Source of the DNA: an uncultured Lachnoclostridium sp.
Lineage (GTDB): Bacteria; Bacillota; Clostridia; Lachnospirales; Lachnospiraceae
Assembly: GCA_902464595.1 (NCBI GenBank)
Contig: CABQJX010000055.1
Span: 1 to 17,606 of the forward strand
Length of the DNA: 17,606 nt
Direction of reading: 5' to 3'
Under the pieces are notes generated by a model. It made no database searches. It was given only the letters and a program-made list of their open reading frames with translations, and was not told the origin of the DNA. Positions 1 to 8,017 of this stretch are shown here, one piece after another; the stretch's first letter is position 1; each line of letters begins with the position of its first letter. A program made the position numbers and the translations under genes.

Positions 1-150
1 ACGTAGCTAGCTTCTTTGGCTCCTCCTTGGACGTAGACAGCTTTTCCGGCTCCTTCTTGGACGTAGCTAGCTTCTTTGGCTCCTCCTTGGACGTAGACAG
101 CTTTTCCGGCTCCTTTTTGGAGGAAACGCGCTTTTTCGGCTCCTTTTTCG
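1..150 (-). repeat. 30-bp tandem repeat encoding a 10-residue Lys/Glu/Pro tail of GlgB
   Basis: Bases 1-60 and 61-120 are identical except for one position. Each 60-bp block consists of two related 30-bp halves, and 121-150 is a diverged fifth unit. In the GlgB frame each unit reads close to (T/S)SK(K/E)EP(E/K)KL(S/A). The array continues past the window edge, so its copy number is unknown. The 60-bp period is preserved almost perfectly, which suggests recent duplication. Confidence 0.95.
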
Positions 151-2413
151 CTGCGGCCGTCTTCTTCTCTGGCTCCGCCCCAGGCGTACAGGAGTAGATG
201 CTGACGCTCATAGGTGGGATATGGATCTCAATGGAATCCTCCATCTCATCCCATTCAATCTTTTTCGAGGTCTTTGCACGGCTGTTCAGCCGTCCTTCAC
301 CGCCAAACTCTTTTGCATCGCTGGAAAATATTTCCTTATATTTGCCGTAGAAGGGTACGCCCACACGGAACTTCTCATGATCTACATTGTCAAAATTGCA
401 GACAAACAGAAGGGTTTCCTCTTTCTTCTTTGTCTTTCTGAGGAACATCACCATGCTCTCCTCCTGATAGCTGCAATTGATCCACTGGAAACCATCCGGA
501 TCGTAATCCATCTGGTACAGAGCCGGATGGCTGATGTACAGATGATTCAAGGCCCGCACATAATCCTGCATCTGCTTGTGGAGCGGATACTGGAGCAGAT
601 CCCATTCCAGAGACGCGTTTTCATTCCACTCGTCGATCTGGGCATAATCCTGGCCCATAAACAAAAGCTTTTTCCCCGGATGGCCCATCATAAATCCGTA
701 AGCTGTCCTCAGGTTTTCAGCCTTTTTCTCCAGCGTTTCTCCTGGCATCTTCCCCATCATGGATCCCTTTCCATGGACTACCTCATCGTGGGAGAATACT
801 AAAATAAATTTCTCGCTGTAAGCGTAGAGCATGGAGAAGGTCAGCTGTCCGTAATTATTTTTGCGGAAATAGGGATCGCACTGCATATAACGGGTAAAAT
901 CGTTCATCCAACCCATATTCCACTTATAGTCAAAGCCCAGTCCGCCCTCCTTAGGCTTTCCTGTAATCATAGGCCATGCAGTGGATTCCTCGGCGATCAG
1001 GACCGCCCCATCCTTCCTGCCCTTCATAACCGTATTTAAATGCTTTAAAAATTCCACGGCCTCCAGGTTTTCATTTCCGCCGTACATATTGGGAATCCAT
1101 TCCCCCTCGTTTTTCCCGTAATCCAAGTACAGCATAGAGGCCACCGCGTCCATACGGATACCGTCTGCATGGTATTTCTCCACCCAGAACAGTGCGTTGG
1201 CGATGAGGAAGTTAGACACGCCAGGCCTTCCATAGTTATAGATCAGGGTTCCCCAATGGGGATGGGCGCCCTTTCTGGGATCCGCATGCTCGTACACACA
1301 GGTTCCGTCAAATGCAGCCATTCCATGGGCATCCCTGGGGAAATGGGCCGGAACCCAGTCCAGGATCACGCCAATCCCCTGACCGTGCATATAATCCATA
1401 AAGTACATGAAATCGTCCGGAGTTCCATAGCGGCTGGTAGGCGCATAATATCCTGTTACCTGGTAGCCCCAGGAGGCATCCAGAGGATGCTCCATCACCG
1501 GCATGAGCTCTATGTGGGTGTAGCCCATATCCTTTACATAATCCGCCAGTTTTACAGCCAGCTCCCGGTAATTATAGAACTCAGAGCCTGCAATGGGTTC
1601 ACCGGACTCATCTTCAGCCAGCTCTTTGCGCATCCAGGAGCCAAGATGAACCTCATAAATATTCATAGGCTCCGACTGGCTGTCCGCCTTTGCCCTTTTT
1701 TCCAGCCATTTGCCGTCATTCCACTGATACCCGTTTATATCCCATACAACGGAAGCGTTGTTAGGCCTCAGCTCCCCATAGTTGGCATAGGGATCCGCCT
1801 TTAACATAGGCTCTCCGGCTCTCGTCTTGATCTCGTATTTATAAATATCCCCCTTTTTTAATCCGGGGATAAAGAGCTCAAAGACGCTGGCGTCCCCCTC
1901 TCCCAGACGGCGCATGGGATGGCGTCTTCCGTCCCACATGTTGAAATCCCCTACCACGCTGACCCGCATAGCGCAGGGAGCCCAGACAGCAAAGTAAACG
2001 CCCTCCACTCCGTCAAGGGTCATAGGGTGAGCCCCCATTTTCTCATAAACGGTATAATGGATCCCTGCACCAAATTTCTTTAGATCTGCCTCCTTAAACT
2101 GCGGATCAAAGGCATACGGGTCATAGATCTCCTCTGTGTTCCCATTGTCATAGGTCACAAGAAGGGTGTAGTGGGCCATGTTCTTTCGTGGGATCAAAAC
2201 AGCAAAAAAACCTGCCTCGTCTGCCAGCTCCATCGGATATTTCTTTCCGCCTATCCTGACCTGGATCTGATCGGCTGTGGGAATGAATGCCTGAATGAGA
2301 AGTCCCGCCTCTGTCAGATGGGGCCCCAGCAAAGCATGGGGATCCGATGCCTCTGAGTATACCAACTCCTCAATCCCCGCCCAGTCCATTTGATCATATA
2401 GTGTCTGCTCCAT
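1..2413 (-). CDS. glgB: 1,4-alpha-glucan (glycogen) branching enzyme, 3' end cut by window
   Basis: Transfers alpha-1,4 glucan segments to alpha-1,6 positions during cytoplasmic glycogen synthesis. The frame is open for 804 codons from ATG at 2413 to the window edge without a stop. GH13 regions are intact: region I ILDWVPAH, region II DGIRMDAV with nucleophile D422, region III LIAEEST with acid/base E475, and region IV FSHDEVVHGKGSM with D543. Two N-terminal beta-sandwich (CBM48-type) modules precede the barrel (GPHLTEAGLL... and GVYFAVWAPCA...). The canonical protein should end near ILLYTPG (about 190); beyond it runs a Lys/Glu/Pro-rich repeat tail that leaves the window, so this GlgB is longer than the usual 620-770 residues. 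The start is backed by AGAAGGGGG about 9 bases upstream. It follows mgsA by 49 bases and is probably cotranscribed with it. Identity is near certain; the true C-terminus is unknown. Confidence 0.96.
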   Translation of the reverse strand, partial: MEQTLYDQMDWAGIEELVYSEASDPHALLGPHLTEAGLLIQAFIPTADQIQVRIGGKKYPMELADEAGFFAVLIPRKNMAHYTLLVTYDNGNTEEIYDPYAFDPQFKEADLKKFGAGIHYTVYEKMGAHPMTLDGVEGVYFAVWAPCAMRVSVVGDFNMWDGRRHPMRRLGEGDASVFELFIPGLKKGDIYKYEIKTRAGEPMLKADPYANYGELRPNNASVVWDINGYQWNDGKWLEKRAKADSQSEPMNIYEVHLGSWMRKELAEDESGEPIAGSEFYNYRELAVKLADYVKDMGYTHIELMPVMEHPLDASWGYQVTGYYAPTSRYGTPDDFMYFMDYMHGQGIGVILDWVPAHFPRDAHGMAAFDGTCVYEHADPRKGAHPHWGTLIYNYGRPGVSNFLIANALFWVEKYHADGIRMDAVASMLYLDYGKNEGEWIPNMYGGNENLEAVEFLKHLNTVMKGRKDGAVLIAEESTAWPMITGKPKEGGLGFDYKWNMGWMNDFTRYMQCDPYFRKNNYGQLTFSMLYAYSEKFILVFSHDEVVHGKGSMMGKMPGETLEKKAENLRTAYGFMMGHPGKKLLFMGQDYAQIDEWNENASLEWDLLQYPLHKQMQDYVRALNHLYISHPALYQMDYDPDGFQWINCSYQEESMVMFLRKTKKKEETLLFVCNFDNVDHEKFRVGVPFYGKYKEIFSSDAKEFGGEGRLNSRAKTSKKIEWDEMEDSIEIHIPPMSVSIYSCTPGAEPEKKTAAAKKEPKKRVSSKKEPEKLSTSKEEPKKLATSKKEPEKLSTSKEEPKKLAT

Positions 2414-2462
2414 AATAAGCGCCCCCTTCTGGTTAATAGGCCTGTCCCTCTGCGCCAGGGCG

Positions 2463-2927
2463 CTAAAGAGTGCTGGCCCTGTCTGCTATATTCTGTTTAA
2501 AATTAATCACATCATGCTCATATTCCTGATCCATCAGCGGGGAGGTGATCATAAAATCCGCGCTGGCCTTGTTGTTGGCAATAGGAATATCATACACCTG
2601 TGCGATCCTCAAAAGTGCCTTTACATCCGGATCGTGAGGCTGGGCGGTCAAAGGATCGGAAAAGAAGATGACAAGATCGATCTTTCCCTCCACAATCTTA
2701 GCCCCGATCTGCTGGTCGCCTCCCAATGGGCCGCTGTTGTATCCCTTCACAGAAAGACCGGTGGAGTCTGTGATCATGCGGGCCGTTGTCCCAGTTCCGC
2801 AGAGGAAATGTTTGGCAAGCGTTTCCTTGTGTTCTTCGCACCAAGCGATCAGTTCCCTTTTCTTCTGGTCATGGGCGATGAGAGCGATATTTTTCTGTTT
2901 CGGTATAGTCATTGGCACATAATCCAT
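2463..2927 (-). CDS. mgsA: methylglyoxal synthase
   Basis: Converts dihydroxyacetone phosphate to methylglyoxal and phosphate, a cytoplasmic bypass of lower glycolysis that relieves sugar-phosphate build-up. The 154 residues match the family length. Catalytic residues sit at the same numbers as in the E. coli enzyme as I recall it: H19 in ALIAHD, D71 in GPLGGDQQ, H98 and D101 in PHDPDVKALLR. The nucleotide/phosphate-binding GTGTT motif is at 44-48. The start is supported by AGGGAGGG about 8 bases upstream, which overlaps the stop region of the FAH-family gene 16 bases before it. It lies between that gene and glgB in one apparent transcription unit, which puts a DHAP overflow enzyme beside glycogen synthesis. 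Confidence 0.97.
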   Translation of the reverse strand: MDYVPMTIPKQKNIALIAHDQKKRELIAWCEEHKETLAKHFLCGTGTTARMITDSTGLSVKGYNSGPLGGDQQIGAKIVEGKIDLVIFFSDPLTAQPHDPDVKALLRIAQVYDIPIANNKASADFMITSPLMDQEYEHDVINFKQNIADRASTL

Positions 2928-2943
2928 GATGCTTCCCTCCCTG

Positions 2944-3840
2944 CTACTCGATTACGGTGTTGGAAATAGTTCCGATCCCCTCAATGGTACATTCCACTGT
3001 ATCTCCCACAGAAAGGAAACGGGGAGGTGTAAATCCCATTCCCACTCCTGAGGGTGTGCCGGTAGCGATGATGGTTCCCGGCTTTAAGGTCATGCCCTGG
3101 GACAGCTCGCTGACGATATGGCTGATCCCAAAGATCAAAAGCTCCGTGTTGCTGTCCTGGCGCAGCTCTCCGTTGACCCTGGACTGGATCTGAACCTTTG
3201 GAGGGTAAGTCATCTCGTCTGCTGTGGCGATGCAGGGCCCCATAGGAAGGAACCCATCAAGCCCTTTTCCGAAATACCACTGCTTATGCCGGTTCTGAAG
3301 AGTTCTGGCGCTGACGTCATTGATAATGGTATACCCGAAAATATAGTCCTTTACGTCCTCCTCCTTCACATGGGAGGCCTCTTTTCCAATGATCACAGCT
3401 AACTCTGCTTCGTAGTCCAGATCCGTCACAATATCCCTGTGGCTTGGGATCCCTGCCCCCGGATCTGTAGCCCGGTTCACCCTTTTTGAAAAATAAATGG
3501 CAAAGGGGCGTTCCCCATTAAACTCCTCCTTCTTAAAACGGGCCGACTCCTCTGCATGGGCCATATAATTTACTCCCAGACAGATCACGTCCTGCTTTGG
3601 CTGAGGGATCGGAGCCAAAAGCCTGGCCTCTCCTATGGGCGCAGCTCCCCGTATCTTGTAAGGATCCTGTCCGGAAGCATACTCCAGCAGCTGCTTCTCA
3701 GAATCACTGATATTTTCGATAAGCTCCTGCATGGTCTTATAATCCATGTCCAGAGCTGTGAGGGGATAGATCCATGCCCCGTCCCGGCTGATCACACCCA
3801 GGCCGGATCTGTGTTCAATTTCATATGTAACTAGTTTCAT
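2944..3840 (-). CDS. fumarylacetoacetate hydrolase (FAH) family protein
   Basis: A predicted metal-dependent C-C bond hydrolase or decarboxylase of the FAHD1 / HpcE type (acylpyruvate hydrolase, oxaloacetate decarboxylase or 2-hydroxyhepta-2,4-diene-1,7-dioate isomerase). It has 298 residues from the chosen start. Metal ligands are visible as E144 and E146 in DYEAELAVIIGK and D175 in IINDVSAR. The H95/E98 pair in NYMAHAEES matches the catalytic His-Glu dyad described for FAHD1. The C-terminal GTIIATGTPSGVG is typical of the family. An in-frame ATG at 3861 exists, but ATG at 3840 has AGGAGGG 7 bases upstream and gives the normal N-terminus MKLVTYE. It is first in the FAH-mgsA-glgB set. The substrate cannot be told from sequence, because the family is widely over-annotated. 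Confidence 0.92.
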   Translation of the reverse strand: MKLVTYEIEHRSGLGVISRDGAWIYPLTALDMDYKTMQELIENISDSEKQLLEYASGQDPYKIRGAAPIGEARLLAPIPQPKQDVICLGVNYMAHAEESARFKKEEFNGERPFAIYFSKRVNRATDPGAGIPSHRDIVTDLDYEAELAVIIGKEASHVKEEDVKDYIFGYTIINDVSARTLQNRHKQWYFGKGLDGFLPMGPCIATADEMTYPPKVQIQSRVNGELRQDSNTELLIFGISHIVSELSQGMTLKPGTIIATGTPSGVGMGFTPPRFLSVGDTVECTIEGIGTISNTVIE

Positions 3841-3879
3841 AATGCCCTCCTGCTTCTGCAATGACGTGTTTCTCTGTCT

Positions 3880-3908
3880 ACTCTACCACATTTTTCCGAT
3901 TTTTTCTA
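3880..3908 (-). promoter_or_regulatory. candidate sigma-A promoter for the FAH-mgsA-glgB unit
   Basis: On the minus strand: TAGAAA, 17-base spacer, TAGAGT, with a TGG extended -10 directly before the last hexamer. Each hexamer matches consensus at 4 of 6 positions. The predicted transcript start is about 33 bases before ATG 3840. The rest of 3841-3981 is AT-rich and shows no clear terminator for the upstream ATPase gene, so readthrough is also possible. Confidence 0.42.
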
Positions 3909-3981
3909 TGCTTTGCCGCTTGAGTTTCCGTATTTTTCGTAACCCTTCAGATTCTTAATATACTCTTATTTGGCCTGCACC

Positions 3982-6705
3982 TTATAAAATCATCTCCCTC
4001 ACCATCCGGTACATTTGGATCATCAGTGTCGGAAAAAATGCGGCAGCGGCCAGGGCAGTCACCTGGGACACTGTGAGATCGGAGGCCGCAAACATGACCT
4101 GAAGGGAGGGTATAAACAGCACCGCCCCCAGAAGGGCAGCTCCCAGGGCAAATGCAAGTATGCTGTACGGATTGTTTCCCAGTCCCAAACGCAGCAGGCT
4201 TTTATGGCTCCGGCAGTTAAACCCGTGAAACAGGCGTGCCAGGGTTAAGGTGGAAAACGCCATGGTACAGGCAGAAGCCTCGCCCCCGGCTGAGAGCCCG
4301 ATCCGGTAAGCCCACATGGAGGCTGCTGCGATCAGCCCTCCCTGGATCAGAATATCCCGCACAAAGGGCAGGGTTAAAATCCCCTCCCGCGGATTTCTGG
4401 GAGGCTGTTCCAAAAGCCCTTCCTCCGGCGGTTCCATACCGATGGCAATAGCCGGAAGGGAATCCGTAAGAAGGTTGATAAACAGCAGATGGACCGGCTG
4501 AAAAGGCAGGGGAAGGGCCCGGAGAGATGTATAAAGTACGCAGAAAATGCCGGCCATATTACCTGATAAAAGGAATTGAATGGAATTTTTAATGTTGCGG
4601 TATACATTTCTCCCATTGGCAACCGCTTTTATGATGGTGGCAAAATTGTCGTCTGCCAGGATCATAGAAGCCGCATCCTTGGATACCTGGGTTCCTGTAA
4701 TCCCCATAGCCACACCAATATCCGCCTTTTTTAAGGCTGGCGCATCATTGACCCCATCTCCGGTCATTGCCACGATATGTCCCTTTTTCTGCCACGCTTC
4801 CACGATACGCAGTTTATGCTCCGGCGACACTCTGGCATAAACAGAAATCTGTTCCAGCCGCTGTCCCAGCTCCTGTTCTGTCATCTGATCCAGCTCTGTC
4901 CCTGTAACGGCCCTGCCCTCCTGGGAACAGATGCCGATCTGCCTCGCAATGGACAGGGCAGTCACCGGGTGATCCCCGGTGATCATCACAGGGCAGATCC
5001 CTGCCTGCCATGCCTTCGCCACAGCTGGCCGTGATTCCGGGCGGGGCGGATCCATCATAGCAGCCATTCCGAGGAAGATAAGGCCCTGCTCCCTGCCCTC
5101 TCTTAAACCTTCTCCTTCCTCCCCCAAATCCTTGGGGATCCCGCAGGCAAAAGCAAGTACCCGGAGTCCCTCCTGGGACCAGCGGCGGTTCTGCTCCAAA
5201 AGAAGCCGCCGGTCAGAGGAAGAAAGAGCCCGGCTAAACCGATCTTCTGCTATTCCATCTATCTCTGCCCGGTTTCCAGAATCTGCTACTATTCCATCTA
5301 TCTCTGCCCGGTTTCCAGAATCTGCTTCTCTCCCGCCTTCCTCCGCCCTATTTCCGGGATTCACCACACGGCTGCAGTGCTCCAAAAGGACGTCAACGGC
5401 TCCCTTTACAAACATGATCTCTCCCTCTGGCCCATGGTGAACGGTGGTCATCCGCTTCCGGCTGGAGTCAAAGGGAATTTCCCATTTTCTAGGATAAATC
5501 GCCCGGATCTGATGGGGGGAGAGGCCGGATTCCTGTACCATATGAAACAATGCTTTCTCCACCGGATCCCCTTCTCCTTCAGAGGCATGATTATTCAGGG
5601 CTGCGGCCAGCAGAAACAGCTTCACATCCTGACGGTTTTCTTTCCCCCTCAGCCAGTCCGGCTCCTGCTCTCTCTGGTTGATATAGACCTTCTCCACACT
5701 CATCCGGTTCTGAGTGAGGGTTCCTGTTTTGTCAGAACAGATGACCGATACGCACCCCAAACTCTCCACTGCCTTCAGATCTTTGATAATGGCCTGTTCC
5801 TTTGCCATTTTCTGGGTTCCCATGGCCTGGACGATGGTGACAATGGAGCTGAGAGCCTCAGGGATAGCCGCTACTGCCAGGGCTACGGCAAACATCAGGG
5901 CGTCTAATACCGGTTCCCGCCGGTACAGGCTTAAAAGGAATACCAGCCCGCAGACTGCCATCACCCCCATTGCCAGATGTCCGGAAAAATGATCCAGGCT
6001 CACCTGCAGCGGCGTTTTCTTCTCCTTTGTCCGATCCATGAGGGCGGCGATCTTTCCGATCTCCGTATCCATTCCCGTTGCCGTCACCACCATCTTTCCG
6101 CGGCCTCCGGTGATCAGGGAGCCGGAAAAGATCATATTGGTCCGTTCTGCCAAGGGAGCCTCTTTCCTTATCTTTCCCGGATCCTTTTCCACCGCCATGG
6201 ATTCCCCTGTCAGAGAGCTCTCGTTAACTGCCAGGTGATTTCCCTCCAATAGCCGCCCGTCCGCCGCCGCCATATCCCCTGCTTCCAGCAGAAGAATATC
6301 CCCTAAAACCACCTGGGTTGATGGAACAGAACGCACCTTTCCCCCGCGCAGCACCCGGGCCTCCGGCGAAGACAGCCGGCGCAGGCTGTCCAGGGTTTTT
6401 TCTGCCCTTTCATGCTGTATGGTTCCCAGACAAGCATTTAAAAGAAGGACTGTAAAAATGACCATGGCGCTCCTGGCATCCTTTGTCATCATGGATACTG
6501 CGGCCGCCCCAATAAGGATCACTACCAAGAGATCCTTAAACTGGGCCAGAAATACCTGCCACCACGGAAGGTGTCCCTGCTCTCTCAGCCGATTTTCTCC
6601 ATATTTTTCCAGTCGTTTTTCCGCCTCTGTCTGGCTCAGTCCCTTCATTCCTGTTTCCAGCTCATCAAGGATCTCCGCTTCCCGCTTCTCAAACCATTCC
6701 GCCAT
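3982..6705 (-). CDS. P2-type calcium-transporting ATPase
   Basis: A membrane ion pump of the P2A (SERCA/PMCA-like) family, probably exporting Ca2+. At 907 residues it is slightly above the usual 870-890. In order: N-terminal cation ATPase domain; actuator loop with TGES (E168); phosphorylated Asp D325 in SDKTGTLTQ; N domain; hinge TGDGVNDAP (D650); and C-terminal membrane segments. Ligand segments are M4 AAIPEALSS, M5 LLSGNMAGI and M6 INLLTDSLPA. The M5 Glu of the SERCA site I is Gly here, suggesting one Ca2+ per cycle as in PMCA/SPCA pumps. No heavy-metal CPC motif or N-terminal metal-binding domain is present. Residues 449-487 are a 13-residue tandem repeat inserted in the N domain. The start has AGAGGGG upstream. 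Ca2+ is inferred from motifs; Mn2+ is also possible. Confidence 0.9.
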   Translation of the reverse strand: MAEWFEKREAEILDELETGMKGLSQTEAEKRLEKYGENRLREQGHLPWWQVFLAQFKDLLVVILIGAAAVSMMTKDARSAMVIFTVLLLNACLGTIQHERAEKTLDSLRRLSSPEARVLRGGKVRSVPSTQVVLGDILLLEAGDMAAADGRLLEGNHLAVNESSLTGESMAVEKDPGKIRKEAPLAERTNMIFSGSLITGGRGKMVVTATGMDTEIGKIAALMDRTKEKKTPLQVSLDHFSGHLAMGVMAVCGLVFLLSLYRREPVLDALMFAVALAVAAIPEALSSIVTIVQAMGTQKMAKEQAIIKDLKAVESLGCVSVICSDKTGTLTQNRMSVEKVYINQREQEPDWLRGKENRQDVKLFLLAAALNNHASEGEGDPVEKALFHMVQESGLSPHQIRAIYPRKWEIPFDSSRKRMTTVHHGPEGEIMFVKGAVDVLLEHCSRVVNPGNRAEEGGREADSGNRAEIDGIVADSGNRAEIDGIAEDRFSRALSSSDRRLLLEQNRRWSQEGLRVLAFACGIPKDLGEEGEGLREGREQGLIFLGMAAMMDPPRPESRPAVAKAWQAGICPVMITGDHPVTALSIARQIGICSQEGRAVTGTELDQMTEQELGQRLEQISVYARVSPEHKLRIVEAWQKKGHIVAMTGDGVNDAPALKKADIGVAMGITGTQVSKDAASMILADDNFATIIKAVANGRNVYRNIKNSIQFLLSGNMAGIFCVLYTSLRALPLPFQPVHLLFINLLTDSLPAIAIGMEPPEEGLLEQPPRNPREGILTLPFVRDILIQGGLIAAASMWAYRIGLSAGGEASACTMAFSTLTLARLFHGFNCRSHKSLLRLGLGNNPYSILAFALGAALLGAVLFIPSLQVMFAASDLTVSQVTALAAAAFFPTLMIQMYRMVREMIL
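5245..5361 (-). repeat. 39-bp tandem repeat (three units) inside the Ca2+ ATPase gene
   Basis: Two adjacent copies (5245-5283 and 5284-5322) share a perfect 38-base match. A third unit at 5323-5361 is diverged. Translated units are DSGNRAEIDGIAE, DSGNRAEIDGIVA and NPGNRAEEGGREA. The period is a multiple of three, so the frame is kept. The array lies in the cytoplasmic nucleotide-binding domain, in a segment where P2 ATPases vary in length. Confidence 0.95.
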
Positions 6706-6747
6706 CTGTCTATTCCCCTCTTTCCCGATCGATACTTATAACAGGAA

Positions 6748-6781
6748 TGCTCCCCTGGCCTCCAAAGACGCCAGGGGAGCA
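6748..6781 (-). terminator. perfect 12-bp hairpin between the M20 peptidase and the Ca2+ ATPase gene
   Basis: The arms TGCTCCCCTGGC (6748-6759) and GCCAGGGGAGCA (6770-6781) are fully complementary around a 10-base loop. On the minus strand the stem is followed by ATTCCTGTTAT, which is only moderately T-rich; on the plus strand six Ts lie 16 bases beyond. It may be a weak or factor-assisted terminator, or an mRNA-processing or stabilising stem between the two genes. The rest of 6706-6862 shows no convincing promoter. Confidence 0.5.
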
Positions 6782-6862
6782 CTCTCTTGAGTACCCTTTT
6801 TTCAATTTATGAGCTGGGTGAAACGATTATGATGGTTGAAAGGGCGGCAAACCTGCAAAGGG

Positions 6863-8017
6863 TTATGAAAGGTCAAAGATCATCCGAAAGGCAGTCTCAT
6901 ATCCTTCGGCCAGGGAATCAATCTCCACATATTCCTCCCTTGTATGGGCTCCCGCTCCCCGGAAGCTTCCCACACAGATACTGGGAATGCCTAAAGACAG
7001 AGGGATATTGCAGTCTGTTGAACCGGCTCTAAGATCCGGCTCGTGGCCTGTGGCAGAGCTCACTGCCCGTACTGCACGGCGGATCAGGGCTGCCTTTGCC
7101 TCCCTGTCCACCTGGCCCTCGCAGGGACGGATGCCGATGACCTCCCAGGCCAATTCCATTCCCTGGGCCTTAGCCCAATGGACTGCCTCCAAAAACTGCT
7201 CCTCCATATATTCCAGATTTTCCCTCCGGTCAGAACGGAACTCATAAAGCATTTCCGCCTCCTGGGCAATGGTATTGACTGAGGTTCCTCCTGCTATCAT
7301 TCCTACATTATAAGTAGTCTTTCCGCCCTGGGGAACCTGGATCTCATACAACCGGCTGATAAAGGAAGACAGAAGGGCAATGGCGTTTGGACTTCCAAAA
7401 TTGCTGTAGGAATGGCCTCCCTGAGTGCGCACCGTTACCCGGAAACGCTTAGAGCCCACCGCCCGGTCCACCAAATGCTCCAGGCTGCTGTCAAAGGTGC
7501 AGAAATTCTTCATTCGGGAACCATACGTCTCGCAGATCTTTCTGACGCCCTTTAAATTTCCTAATCCTTCCTCTCCTGAATTGCACACCAGCACCAGGCC
7601 CGGGGCATGTTCCCCTCTCAGCTCCTTCCACTGAGGCGTTCCTATGTGCTCTGCAATGTATTTTCCTGCCAAAAGCAGGCATACCAGACAGGCCGTGTCA
7701 TCCCCCACTCCGGGACACCAGATCCTTCCGTTTTCTACCCGGAGAGGCAGCTCTGTCTCATCAGAAAACACCACGTCTGTATGAGCCATGAAAACCTCTA
7801 CCGGGCTATTTTCCCCAATCTGTGCCGGATAGACTACATTCAGGGCTTCATCGATATACACTCCCTCTGCCCCCTGAGCTTTGAGCCACTCACAGCAGAA
7901 CTGAGCCCGCTTCTCCTCATGGTTCGAGGGCGCCGGGATTCTGGCCAGCTCTAAAAGAAGTTCATAAGCCATCTGGCTGTGATCCTGTATATACTTTTTC
8001 ATCTCACTATTAAACAT
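6863..8017 (-). CDS. M20-family metallopeptidase (PepT-like)
   Basis: A predicted cytoplasmic zinc aminopeptidase, di- or tripeptidase, or amidohydrolase, 384 residues. Metal and catalytic residues: H79 and D81 in MAHTDVV, D106/D107 in GVGDDTA, E149/E150 in NSGEEG, D176 in CTFDSS, and H358 in GAGAHTREE. The dimerisation (lid) domain carries H202 in QGGHSYSNFGSPNA, and STDCNIPLSLGIPS follows. It is closest by eye to the PepT/PepD-type M20B group, but the substrate is not readable from sequence. ATG 8017 shares its A with the TAA stop of the GlgX-like gene (TAATG), so the two are likely translationally coupled. A good SD is not obvious, consistent with coupling. The downstream hairpin at 6748-6781 may end this transcript. 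Confidence 0.92.
   Translation of the reverse strand: MFNSEMKKYIQDHSQMAYELLLELARIPAPSNHEEKRAQFCCEWLKAQGAEGVYIDEALNVVYPAQIGENSPVEVFMAHTDVVFSDETELPLRVENGRIWCPGVGDDTACLVCLLLAGKYIAEHIGTPQWKELRGEHAPGLVLVCNSGEEGLGNLKGVRKICETYGSRMKNFCTFDSSLEHLVDRAVGSKRFRVTVRTQGGHSYSNFGSPNAIALLSSFISRLYEIQVPQGGKTTYNVGMIAGGTSVNTIAQEAEMLYEFRSDRRENLEYMEEQFLEAVHWAKAQGMELAWEVIGIRPCEGQVDREAKAALIRRAVRAVSSATGHEPDLRAGSTDCNIPLSLGIPSICVGSFRGAGAHTREEYVEIDSLAEGYETAFRMIFDLS

Noticed and set aside
1..150. Possible CRISPR array from repeated units
   Set aside because: The units are contiguous with no spacers and encode an in-frame peptide repeat of GlgB.
1169..1804. 211-codon open frame on the plus strand within glgB
   Set aside because: It lies entirely opposite the catalytic core of glgB, has no SD and resembles no family; it is an antisense shadow.
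2452..2463. GCGCC/GGCGC inverted repeat between mgsA and glgB
   Set aside because: The loop would be two bases and no T run follows; too small for a terminator within an apparent operon.
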